33,530 nt of DNA from Humitalea sp038323655 (GTDB taxonomy: Bacteria; Pseudomonadota; Alphaproteobacteria; Acetobacterales; Acetobacteraceae). Numbering within the stretch: position 1 is the first letter of the stretch; each line of letters opens with the position of its first letter. Below, in pieces: positions 12,940 through 20,039 of the stretch. The notes below the pieces were generated by a model that was not told where the DNA came from, ran no database searches, and saw only the letters and a program-made list of their open reading frames with translations. The stretch spans positions 1 to 33,530 of the forward strand of contig JBBQHE010000013.1 of NCBI GenBank assembly GCA_038323655.1. Reading direction: 5' to 3'. The position numbers were made by a program, and so were the translations under genes.

Positions 12940-15468
12940 TCACCCGCTACCTGCTTCCTTGCCGTCTGCCCCGGCCCAAAGACCGCCGCCGGACGCGTCG
13001 GTGACCAGGCCATCCGGCTCGATCACCAACACCGGCTCGCCATTGCCCAGCACGCCCACGCCGCCGACCCCCGGCAGGGCCGCCAGCGCCGGGTGCAGCG
13101 GGCGCAGCAGCAGGTCGGTGTGGCGCTGCACCCGGTCGACAGAAAGCCCGACCCTTCGCCCGCGCAGGCTGACGATCACGGTCTGGCCCGGGCCTTGCGG
13201 CGCCAGGCCCAGGCCCAGGCCCAGGCCCAGAATCGTGGCCAGGTCGATCAGCGCCAGGCCCTGGGCGTCGTCCGTAACCCCTTCCACCCGCCCGGCCGGC
13301 AGGGCGCAGACCTGGCCGCCGACCAGCACCAGCAGCACCGGCGTCATGGCAGCCGTCAGCGGCATGCGCAGGGTGAAGGACGTCCCCTGCCCCGGCGCGC
13401 TCGCGACCTCCACGCTGCCGCCCAACCTGCGCATGGCCTCGCTCACCACATCCAGCCCGACACCGCGGCCCGAGGTGTCGGTGATGTGTTCGGCGGTCGA
13501 AAAGCCCGGGGCAAAGAGTAGTGCATGGGCCTCGGCATCGGTCGCCACAGCCGCTTGCGCCGGCCCGATCAGCCCGCGTTCCACGCCGCGCGCCAGCACC
13601 GCGTCGCGGTCGATGCCACGCCCGTCGTCGGACACGCGCAGCCGGACCTGGCCGCTACGCCGGGCGGCCGAAATGCGCAGCGTGCCGCGGGCCGGCTTGT
13701 CGGCGGCAAGCCGCCCGGCGGTCGGCTCGATGCCGTGGTCCACGGCGTTGCGCGCCAGGTGCAGCAGCGGGTCGGCCAGCGCCTCCACCAGGCTGCGGTC
13801 CAGCGTCACCTCCTCGCCCTCGATCGCCAGGTCCACCTGCTTGCCACCCGCCTCGGCGACCGCGCGCACGGCGCGCGGCAACCGCGCGAAGAGCGTGCCG
13901 ATCGGCAGCACCCGCAAATCCATCACTGCATCATCCATCTGCCGCAATGCGAGGCCGAGGCGTTGCTCGGCGCCTTCCAGCAGGTCGAGAAACCTGCGCA
14001 GCCGATCGGCCAGCGCCACCGCCTCCCGCGCCGGCCCGGTCGGCAGGCGCTGGCCGAGCACGCCCAGGCGCGCGAGGTCGGCCCGCGCCCCGCCGCCGTC
14101 GATCGCCTCGGCGACAGCCATGGCCGCGGCCCGGACTTCGGCTTCCAGCCCGATCAGGGTGTCGATGGTGTCGCGGCTGACCCGCATGCTGGCGCTGCCA
14201 ACGGGATCGCGCGCCGCCTGCTCCTCCTCGGCCGGGGCGACGGACAGCACCACCCGCCGGGCCGGGTCGGCCGCGGTTGCGGCGGCCGAAAGCGCGGCCA
14301 GCCCGGGGGCCACCACCAGCAGGTCGAGCGCGCCTGCCTCGGGCAAGGGCCGGCTGGCCAGGATCTCGCCGATGGCCGACGCCACAGCTGCCTCGGCCGC
14401 GACATCGGTGCCGAGCGCGAGGCGCAGGCGGAACAGGCCCTGGCCGGCCGCCAGCGCCGCCAGCGCACGGTCACGGGCGCCGGGGCCGAGGAAGGGGAGG
14501 AAGCTCGCCGGCAGGCGCGGGTCTGCCTCGGCTGGGGCGGACGCAACCAGGGCCAGGGCACCCAGCCGGGCGGCGAGCCTGGCGCCATCGGTGGGCAGCA
14601 ACGCCCGGGCATCGGGCTCGGCCGCCCGGGCGAAAAGGTCCTGCAGCGCCAGCAGGTCGTCCTCGCGGTCATCGCCGCAGGCAGCGGCGCAGGCAGCGGC
14701 CTCGGCCAGCGCGTTCGCGATATCGGGTTCAGCATCGGGGGCAGCGAGGGCGGCCGGCAGTCGTGCCAGGACAGGCGCCAGACACGCGCCCAGGCGTGCG
14801 GGATCGGCGGCGGCATGGGCCAGGCCCACATCCTCACCGCTGGTTTCCGCCAGCACTGCCAGCGTGCGGCGCAGCCAGCCGAGCGCCGGCAGGGCCGCAG
14901 GCTTGCCCGCGGCCTCGGCCAAGGCGGCCAGCCGCGCACCCAGACCGGCCAGCCCCGCGATGGCCGCGGCCTCGGCCAGGTCGCGCAGGGCGCCGGCATC
15001 CGCCGGGCTCGCCAGCAGCCCCGGCAGGCGCCCGGCGACGGCGGCCATGCGCCCAGCCACGACCGCCAGCAGCGGGTCGGCCGCGGGCGGGGCATCAACC
15101 GAAAGCGCCGAAAGCCGCTGCATCATCACCGCTGGCACGGGCTGATCGGCAGCCCCCCCGACCAGGGCCGCGCGCTGCCGCCGCAAGCCATCCACCGCCG
15201 CCTGCAACGCATCCCCCGCCGCATCATCCAGCGGGCGCCGCCCGGCGCGCACCAGGCCGAGCAGATCCTCGGCCGCATGGGCCAGCCGGGTCATGCCCGC
15301 CGCGCCCAGTGCGTCGGCCATGCCCTTCAGGCTGTGCATCGCCCGGAACAGGCGGTTGATCGCATCGGCCGATGTCGCGCCGGACGACAGGATCCGGTCC
15401 AGCGCGTCCAGGTGTTCCTCACTCTCGGCGGCGAATTCGGCCCAGAGGGGATCGTCGGCCGGGATCAT
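12940..15468 (-). CDS. cheA: CheA-family chemosensory histidine kinase
   Basis: An 842-aa CheA. The N-terminal Hpt domain carries phospho-accepting H45 in FRAMHSLKGMADALG. A long Ala/Leu-rich helical region follows (about 110-420), much longer than the usual linker; residues 340-410 may be a P2-like response-regulator-binding domain. The dimerisation region begins near MRVSRDTIDTL (428-438). The ATPase has its N box (HLARNAVDHGIE, about 570-581), D box (SDDGRGID, about 613-620) and G2 box (TSGRGVGLD, 665-673). The C-terminal CheW-like domain spans about 705-820. It autophosphorylates in response to receptor state and passes phosphate to CheB and the receiver protein upstream. The ATG overlaps the receiver gene stop (ATGA, 15465-15468). 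It is the last gene of the operon. Confidence 0.95.
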   Translation of the reverse strand: MIPADDPLWAEFAAESEEHLDALDRILSSGATSADAINRLFRAMHSLKGMADALGAAGMTRLAHAAEDLLGLVRAGRRPLDDAAGDALQAAVDGLRRQRAALVGGAADQPVPAVMMQRLSALSVDAPPAADPLLAVVAGRMAAVAGRLPGLLASPADAGALRDLAEAAAIAGLAGLGARLAALAEAAGKPAALPALGWLRRTLAVLAETSGEDVGLAHAAADPARLGACLAPVLARLPAALAAPDAEPDIANALAEAAACAAACGDDREDDLLALQDLFARAAEPDARALLPTDGARLAARLGALALVASAPAEADPRLPASFLPFLGPGARDRALAALAAGQGLFRLRLALGTDVAAEAAVASAIGEILASRPLPEAGALDLLVVAPGLAALSAAATAADPARRVVLSVAPAEEEQAARDPVGSASMRVSRDTIDTLIGLEAEVRAAAMAVAEAIDGGGARADLARLGVLGQRLPTGPAREAVALADRLRRFLDLLEGAEQRLGLALRQMDDAVMDLRVLPIGTLFARLPRAVRAVAEAGGKQVDLAIEGEEVTLDRSLVEALADPLLHLARNAVDHGIEPTAGRLAADKPARGTLRISAARRSGQVRLRVSDDGRGIDRDAVLARGVERGLIGPAQAAVATDAEAHALLFAPGFSTAEHITDTSGRGVGLDVVSEAMRRLGGSVEVASAPGQGTSFTLRMPLTAAMTPVLLVLVGGQVCALPAGRVEGVTDDAQGLALIDLATILGLGLGLGLAPQGPGQTVIVSLRGRRVGLSVDRVQRHTDLLLRPLHPALAALPGVGGVGVLGNGEPVLVIEPDGLVTDASGGGLWAGADGKEAGSG
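13202..13230. repeat. hexanucleotide tandem repeat inside cheA
   Basis: About 4.8 copies of a 6-base unit (cccagg on the plus strand, the first copy reading gccagg) encode a run of alternating Gly and Leu (about residues 748-755) in the CheW-like domain of CheA. Unit gain or loss would not shift the frame. Confidence 0.75.
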
Positions 15469-16175
15469 GCGACGGCGGCCCGGATCGCGGCGCGTATGGC
15501 GGCCCCGGCCCTGTCGGCCAGATCCGGCGAAAAGGCGCCGGAGGGCTTGCCGACGACCGCCTGCGCACCGAGGCGCCTGGCCGCGACCGCCGCAGCTGAC
15601 CCCGGCCGGGCGGCGCTGCTGACCACGACCACCGCGCCCGGTGCCAAGGCCGGAGCCGGACCCGGACTAAGCCCAGCCGACAGCGCGCGTCGGCGCAGCA
15701 CGCCAAATCCGTCCATGACCGGCATCTCGATGTCCAGCAGCGTGACGTCGGGCGCGTGCTCGGCCATCAGCGCCAGGGCCGCGACACCGTCGGCTGCCTC
15801 GGCCACCACCCGAAATCCCGGCTCGGCGGCCAGGACGTCGCGCAGCAGACGGCGCATCAGCGCGCTGTCATCGACGATCAGCACGGTGATCGACCCGGCA
15901 CCAGGCGGCACGTCGCGCCCCGCAGCCAGGATTGCCGCCGCCTGGGCACGCAGCGCCGCGGCCTGGCCGGACAGGCTGGCGGCATCGAATGGGTCGGTCT
16001 GGATCGCGCCCAGCAGGCCGGTCAGCGAGGCGATGCCGAAGGCGCCGGCCATGCCCCGCAGGCCAGCAAGCGCCCGGCTGGCGGCGGCGGCATCGGGCGC
16101 CTGGGCCAGGCGGTCACAGATGCCAATGAACTCGGGCGCGAAGACGGCCAGCAGCGCCGGGTCGAGGAGGGTCAC
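15465..16175 (-). CDS. response regulator with N-terminal degenerate Hpt-like region
   Basis: A 236-aa protein. Residues 96-235 form a CheY-like receiver: acidic D102/D103 in VLIVDDSALMRRLL, phospho-acceptor D148 in TLLDIEMPVMDG, Ser switch in VVVVSSAARP and K210 in VVGKPSG. Residues 1-90 resemble an Hpt domain (LAGLRGMAGAFGIASL, 36-51, against the usual H-x-L-K-G-x-A), but the phospho-accepting His is replaced by A37, so this part cannot carry phosphate. It probably receives phosphate from the CheA encoded next, and may be the output of the operon, since no output domain is attached. The GTG start overlaps the cheB stop (GTGA, 16172-16175). The open frame continues far upstream through cheB in another frame; that extension is not protein. 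Confidence 0.85.
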   Translation of the reverse strand: MTLLDPALLAVFAPEFIGICDRLAQAPDAAAASRALAGLRGMAGAFGIASLTGLLGAIQTDPFDAASLSGQAAALRAQAAAILAAGRDVPPGAGSITVLIVDDSALMRRLLRDVLAAEPGFRVVAEAADGVAALALMAEHAPDVTLLDIEMPVMDGFGVLRRRALSAGLSPGPAPALAPGAVVVVSSAARPGSAAAVAARRLGAQAVVGKPSGAFSPDLADRAGAAIRAAIRAAVA

Positions 16176-17212
16176 GCCACGTCGGCCAGGACGGCGATGC
16201 GGCGCCCGAGTGACGCGCAGGGCAAGACCTCGGCCGCCAGCCCGGCCGCGATCAGCGCCCCGGGCATGCCGGCGACGACACAGGTTTCGGGCGCCTGCGC
16301 AAGCACCGCCATGCCGCGACGCGCCATCGCCGCCGCGCCATCCACGCCATCCCGCCCCATGCCCGTCAGCAGCACCCCCAGCGCGCGGTCCGCAGCGACC
16401 GCCGCCGAGCGGAACAGCACGTCGACCGAAGGATGCATCACCCCGGGCCCCGGCGCCACGCGCAGGGCGAAGCCGCCCGGCTGCGGCATCAAGGTGCCGT
16501 CCATCCCGCCCGGCAGCAACGTGACCGACCCCGGCGCCAGGCTCGCACCCTGCACGGCCAGGCTGACCGGCCGCCCGGTCCGCTCGGCCAGGTGCCGGGC
16601 GAAATGCGGCCCGACGTCGGCCGGCATGTGCTGCGCGATGACCAGCGGCACCGGCAGCGGCCCGGCGGCCAGCAGCAGGGCCAGGATGGCATCGGGCCCA
16701 CCGGTCGAGGCACCGACCAGCACGATCCCGGCACGCGGCCGCACCGCAACGCCGGGCGGCGGGGCCGCGGCGGTTGCCACGGGCTGAGGCGCCCGGCCCT
16801 GCGCCCGCGCCGCGGCCCAATGCCGCAGCCGGCCGCGCAACTGCACATCCAGCACGCCCAGGTCCAACGCACCCAGACCCGCCATGGCCGAGCCCTTCCA
16901 CACCGTATCCGAAGCTCCGGCGGCCAGCGCCGCCAGGGCGGCCTCGGTCCCCTCGCGCGTGTGGTGGCTGACCATGACCACGGCCGGCGGGTCCGGCAGG
17001 GCGAGCAGGGCGCGGGTGGCGCCGACGCCGTCCAGCCGCGGCATCTCCAGGTCCATGGTCACGACATCCGGGCGGTGCAGGCGGGCAGCCTCGATCGCGG
17101 CCAGCCCGTCCGGCGCCTCGGCCACCACCTTGAGGTCGCCATCCGCCTCGATGATGCGGCGGAGTGCCAGGCGCATGAAGCCGCTGTCGTCGGCGACCAG
17201 GACGCGGATCAC
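16172..17212 (-). CDS. cheB: chemotaxis protein-glutamate methylesterase CheB
   Basis: A 346-aa CheB. The receiver domain has D8/D9, phospho-acceptor D54 (VVTMDLEMPRLDG) and K106. An Ala/Pro linker (about 132-160) leads to the methylesterase domain with the catalytic triad S169 (VGASTGGPDA), H195 (IAQHMPADVG) and D288 (LLTGMGRDGVDG). It should remove methyl groups from, or deamidate, receptor glutamates when phosphorylated by CheA. All catalytic residues are present, in contrast to the CheR-like partner. The start is GTG at 17212, overlapping the stop of the CheW-like gene (GTGA, 17209-17212). Confidence 0.95.
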   Translation of the reverse strand: MIRVLVADDSGFMRLALRRIIEADGDLKVVAEAPDGLAAIEAARLHRPDVVTMDLEMPRLDGVGATRALLALPDPPAVVMVSHHTREGTEAALAALAAGASDTVWKGSAMAGLGALDLGVLDVQLRGRLRHWAAARAQGRAPQPVATAAAPPPGVAVRPRAGIVLVGASTGGPDAILALLLAAGPLPVPLVIAQHMPADVGPHFARHLAERTGRPVSLAVQGASLAPGSVTLLPGGMDGTLMPQPGGFALRVAPGPGVMHPSVDVLFRSAAVAADRALGVLLTGMGRDGVDGAAAMARRGMAVLAQAPETCVVAGMPGALIAAGLAAEVLPCASLGRRIAVLADVA

Positions 17213-18204
17213 GGCGACAGCGCCTCACCCAGGCGGGCGGCGCCGAGCAGCGGGATCGGCGCGGCACCGGGCCAGGTGGCGAGCCCGACCATGACGCCGG
17301 TGGCCAGCGGCGCGACGCCGCCGGTCCCAAGCGGGCGAAGCCCCTCGATGGCGCTGACCGCCAGGGCGAGCGGTGGCGCCAGCCGCAGCCGCAGCAAGGG
17401 CATGGCACGGCCCTGGCCGATGACGGGGGGCATGCCAAGCAGCAGTCCGGCATCGAGCACGGGCAGGATCTCGCCCCGGTGGGCGATGGCTGCGCGCCCC
17501 GCCGGGAGCGCTGTCGGGCAGGCCGGGGCGATGGCTGCCTCCACCTCGGCTGCGGCCAGAGCGAAGCGCTGCCCACCGGCCTGGGCGACCAGCAGACCCG
17601 TCGTCGCCGGTGCCGGCAGGACCAGGGGCGGTGCATGGGCGGGCGCCCAGCCGAGCAGGGCGCGAAGCGGCGACAGGTCGGTCGGCTCGGCCTCGGTCGG
17701 CGCCAGCCGGGTGCAAGGCAGCCCGACCAGGCGCCCGTCCAGCAGAAGCAGGACGAGGTGCTGCGCGCCCGCGGCCATGCCGCACGGGTCGATCACCAGC
17801 GCCACCGCCCCATCGGCGACCGCCCAGCCCAGCACCTCGGCCGGGGCCCAGGGGATGGCGCGCAGACCGGGCAGCGGCACGACCCGCAGCAGCGACGCCA
17901 TCGGCACCCGTATCTGCCCCCCCGGCGAGACCAGGTCATACGCGGTTGCAGGGCGGCGCGTCGCCATGGCCACGGCGACCAAGGGTGCCAGCGGGGCCAG
18001 GGCCAGCCGCACGCGCCGGGGCACCAGGGCGGGTAGCGCCGCCGCGTCGCCGCGCAGCAAGACCTCGCCCCCCGGTGCGGGGTGGCGGCCCCAGGGCGCG
18101 TCGGGCGCTTGCGCCAGGTCGAAGGCCGGGACGGCACGGCCAGCCAGCATGGCGAAGCCGGCGCCATGGGCCGGCAAGGCCCGCGTCTGGGCCGGGTCGC
18201 TCAT
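17209..18204 (-). CDS. CheW-like adaptor with two CheW-type domains
   Basis: A 331-aa protein, about twice the size of a single-domain CheW. The first CheW-like region covers about 85-175 (IRVPMASLLRVVPLPG, HLVLLLLDGRLVGLPCTRL). The second covers about 200-325 (LLVAQAGGQRFALAAAEVEA, IAHRGEILPVLDAGLLLG, LALAVSAIEGLRPLG). The first 80 residues are not recognised. It should link receptors to CheA; two domains could bridge two partners in the array. The ATG at 18204 overlaps the stop of the CheR-like gene (ATGA, 18201-18204). Confidence 0.82.
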   Translation of the reverse strand: MSDPAQTRALPAHGAGFAMLAGRAVPAFDLAQAPDAPWGRHPAPGGEVLLRGDAAALPALVPRRVRLALAPLAPLVAVAMATRRPATAYDLVSPGGQIRVPMASLLRVVPLPGLRAIPWAPAEVLGWAVADGAVALVIDPCGMAAGAQHLVLLLLDGRLVGLPCTRLAPTEAEPTDLSPLRALLGWAPAHAPPLVLPAPATTGLLVAQAGGQRFALAAAEVEAAIAPACPTALPAGRAAIAHRGEILPVLDAGLLLGMPPVIGQGRAMPLLRLRLAPPLALAVSAIEGLRPLGTGGVAPLATGVMVGLATWPGAAPIPLLGAARLGEALSP

Positions 18205-18779
18205 GCCGGCGACTGCCAGATCGCCAGGCCCGGTGGGCCGAAGGGGCGCAACGCCAGGCCGGGCTGCGGCGCATGGGTGGCGCCCAGGACCAGGAGGCCG
18301 CCTGACCGCCGCCGACCGACCAGCCCCGACAGCGTCGCGGCCCGCGCCTGCGGCGTGAGGTAGATCAGCACATTGCGGCACAGCAAGGCGTCGAACAGCG
18401 CCAGGCCGCCGGGCAGGTCGACCAGGTTCGCACGGGCAAACCGCGTCGCCGGGCACGCGATGCCCTCCGCCATCAGGAACCGCAGCCGGCCGGCCAGCCA
18501 GGCGGCCAGGGCTTCCAGCTGCGACGGATGGCGAAACAGCCGTGTTTCCCGCACAGTCAAAGCATCCGGCAAAGCATCCGGCAAAGCATCCGGCACCGCA
18601 GCCCAGGCGGGGTCGTCCAGCGCGGCGCGGCGCGCCAGGGCGGCCGCCGCGACCGGCGGCGGCAGCCGGGCCATGCGGCCACGCAGCACGCCATCGGGCT
18701 TCAGCCCGGCGAGACGGGCGAGCACCGGCAGTATTTCGGGCAAGACCGGGGCCAGCGTCGCGGCGCAGGGCCCGTCCAC
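18201..18779 (-). CDS. CheR-like protein lacking the SAM-binding core
   Basis: A 192-aa protein with two CheR hallmarks: VRETRLFRHP (77-86), matching the NETxFFR-type motif, and FDALLCRNVLIYL (129-141), followed by a GGLLVLGATH segment. A normal CheR has about 80-100 residues between these motifs, including the SAM-binding GCSSGEE-type loop and a TDI-type motif. Here only about 43 residues lie between them and neither motif is present, so methyl transfer looks unlikely. The frame is intact and coupled to its neighbours, which argues against a simple pseudogene. A 12-base repeat encodes DALP units at about 63-74. The start is taken as GTG at 18779, 17 bases after the STAS gene stop; no better start was found. 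Confidence 0.75.
   Translation of the reverse strand: MDGPCAATLAPVLPEILPVLARLAGLKPDGVLRGRMARLPPPVAAAALARRAALDDPAWAAVPDALPDALPDALTVRETRLFRHPSQLEALAAWLAGRLRFLMAEGIACPATRFARANLVDLPGGLALFDALLCRNVLIYLTPQARAATLSGLVGRRRSGGLLVLGATHAPQPGLALRPFGPPGLAIWQSPA
18559..18594. repeat. three 12-bp tandem repeats inside the cheR-like gene
   Basis: Three perfect copies of aaagcatccggc (18559-18570, 18571-18582, 18583-18594) encode consecutive Pro-Asp-Ala-Leu units just before the VRETRLFR motif. The unit is a multiple of three, so copy-number changes would lengthen or shorten this linker without frameshift. Confidence 0.9.
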
Positions 18780-18796
18780 CGCCGCGGCCCGGACCG

Positions 18797-19123
18797 TCAG
18801 CCGCCCGCGACCGCTTCCTCGCGCGTCGCGTAGGACGCAATGATGCGGTCGAAGCCGCTGATCTCGAACACCTCGCGCACCGTCGGCTGCAGCGCGCAGA
18901 CGGCAAACCGCGTACCGGCACCCTGGGCCTGCTTGGCCGCCTTCAGCAGCACCCGCAGCCCGGCCGACGAGACGTAGCGGACCAGGGCCAGATCGGCGAC
19001 CAGCGGCCCGGTGGCGATCAGCGCCAGCAGGCGGGCTTCGGCCGCGGCCGCGGTCGCGGTGTCCAGACGCCCTTCCATGGCAGCGATGGTGACGCCGTCG
19101 GACGTCGTCTCGGCGATCTGCAT
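18797..19123 (-). CDS. STAS-domain protein (anti-sigma factor antagonist type)
   Basis: A 108-aa single STAS domain. The conserved phosphorylation loop is VRYVSSAGLRVLLKAAKQA (48-66) with S52 and S53, the position phosphorylated in SpoIIAA-type proteins. Length fits the family. It is the first gene of the chemosensory operon; its ATG at 19123 has a GGAG site. STAS genes occur at the head of some alphaproteobacterial che operons, so it may regulate or localise the signalling complex instead of acting on a sigma-factor pathway. No partner kinase (RsbW-like) or PP2C phosphatase is seen in the window. Confidence 0.88.
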   Translation of the reverse strand: MQIAETTSDGVTIAAMEGRLDTATAAAAEARLLALIATGPLVADLALVRYVSSAGLRVLLKAAKQAQGAGTRFAVCALQPTVREVFEISGFDRIIASYATREEAVAGG

Positions 19124-19270
19124 GCTGGGCTCCTGCGACGAAAACACCATGCCGGACGATCGCCCGCCGAGGTCTAAAATAGCGTGAACAGCGAAGGCTC
19201 GCAGCCCTGCCCGCGTGCCACGGCGCGCCAACCGCAGGCGGATTTCACGTGGCTTGCCGAAAGCCCCCGG

Positions 19271-20038
19271 CTACAGCAGCCCCCGCGCGATCCCGCCATC
19301 CGCCGCAACCGATTGCCCGACCACATACCCGCTGCGTGGCGAGGCCAGGAAAGCAGCCACATCGGCAATCTCCTCCGCCGCGCCGAAGCGGCCGAGCGGG
19401 ATGTCGCGGGCAAAGCGGTCCAGCACCGCCTCGGGCGAGATCCCTTCCTCGGCCGCGAGTTTCTGCGCGCGATTGCGCCAGAGCCGGGTGATGGTCCGCC
19501 CCGGCAGCACGGCATTGACCCGGATGCCGTCGGCCAGCAGTTCGAGCGACAGGGTCTTGGTCAGCGCCAGGTGCCCGGCCTTGTGCACATTGCTGACGAT
19601 CTGCTCGGCATAGGGCATGCGGGCCGCCGCGGCGCCAAACAGCACGACGCGGGCGCCCTGCGCCCGCCGCAAGGCAGGCAGGAAGCCGCGCACGAGGCGC
19701 ACCGTCGCCAAAATGTTGAACTCCCAATTCGCCTGCCAATCCGCGTCGGTCAGGTCGGCGAAGGGCGAGCGGTGGCTGCCGCCGACGGCCACCACCAGGA
19801 TGTCCAGCGGTGTCTGGCCCCAGGCATCCACCAGGGCCATGACCGAGGCTGCATCGGTCGCGTCCGCAGAGATCGCCGCGGCACCGATCTGCAGGGCGGC
19901 CGCGGCCAGGACGGTCGCGTCGCGCGAGACGATGGTGACGGTGGCACCTTCTTCGGCCAACACGCGCGCCGTGGCCAGCCCGATGCCGTCGCTGGCGCCG
20001 ACCACCAGGGCCTGGTCGCCCTTGATCCGCAGGTCCAC
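19271..20038 (-). CDS. short-chain dehydrogenase/reductase-like protein without catalytic tyrosine
   Basis: A 255-aa SDR-fold protein. The nucleotide-binding motif is GASDGIG (14-20) and the C-terminal ADGGIARG block is present. The lysine of YxxxK is kept (K153), but the tyrosine is replaced by S149 (SNVHK), and the catalytic Ser region reads VVLFGAAAAR. It belongs to a divergent SDR group whose reaction is unclear. The start is GTG at 20038, one base after the TGA of the Bug-type binding-protein gene, so it is coupled to that gene. A role in metabolising the compound captured by the binding protein is inference. Confidence 0.86.
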   Translation of the reverse strand: MDLRIKGDQALVVGASDGIGLATARVLAEEGATVTIVSRDATVLAAAALQIGAAAISADATDAASVMALVDAWGQTPLDILVVAVGGSHRSPFADLTDADWQANWEFNILATVRLVRGFLPALRRAQGARVVLFGAAAARMPYAEQIVSNVHKAGHLALTKTLSLELLADGIRVNAVLPGRTITRLWRNRAQKLAAEEGISPEAVLDRFARDIPLGRFGAAEEIADVAAFLASPRSGYVVGQSVAADGGIARGLL

Positions 20039-20039
20039 C

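Noticed and set aside
12008..16524. Very long plus-strand frames (over 990 codons) opposite the che operon
   Set aside because: Their translations are Ser/Ala/Arg-rich antisense shadows of cheA, the receiver gene and cheB.
18201..18779. Calling the CheR-like gene an ordinary pseudogene
   Set aside because: The frame is intact, flanking motifs are conserved and it overlaps the next start codon. A sequencing or assembly deletion cannot be excluded, so this is left open.
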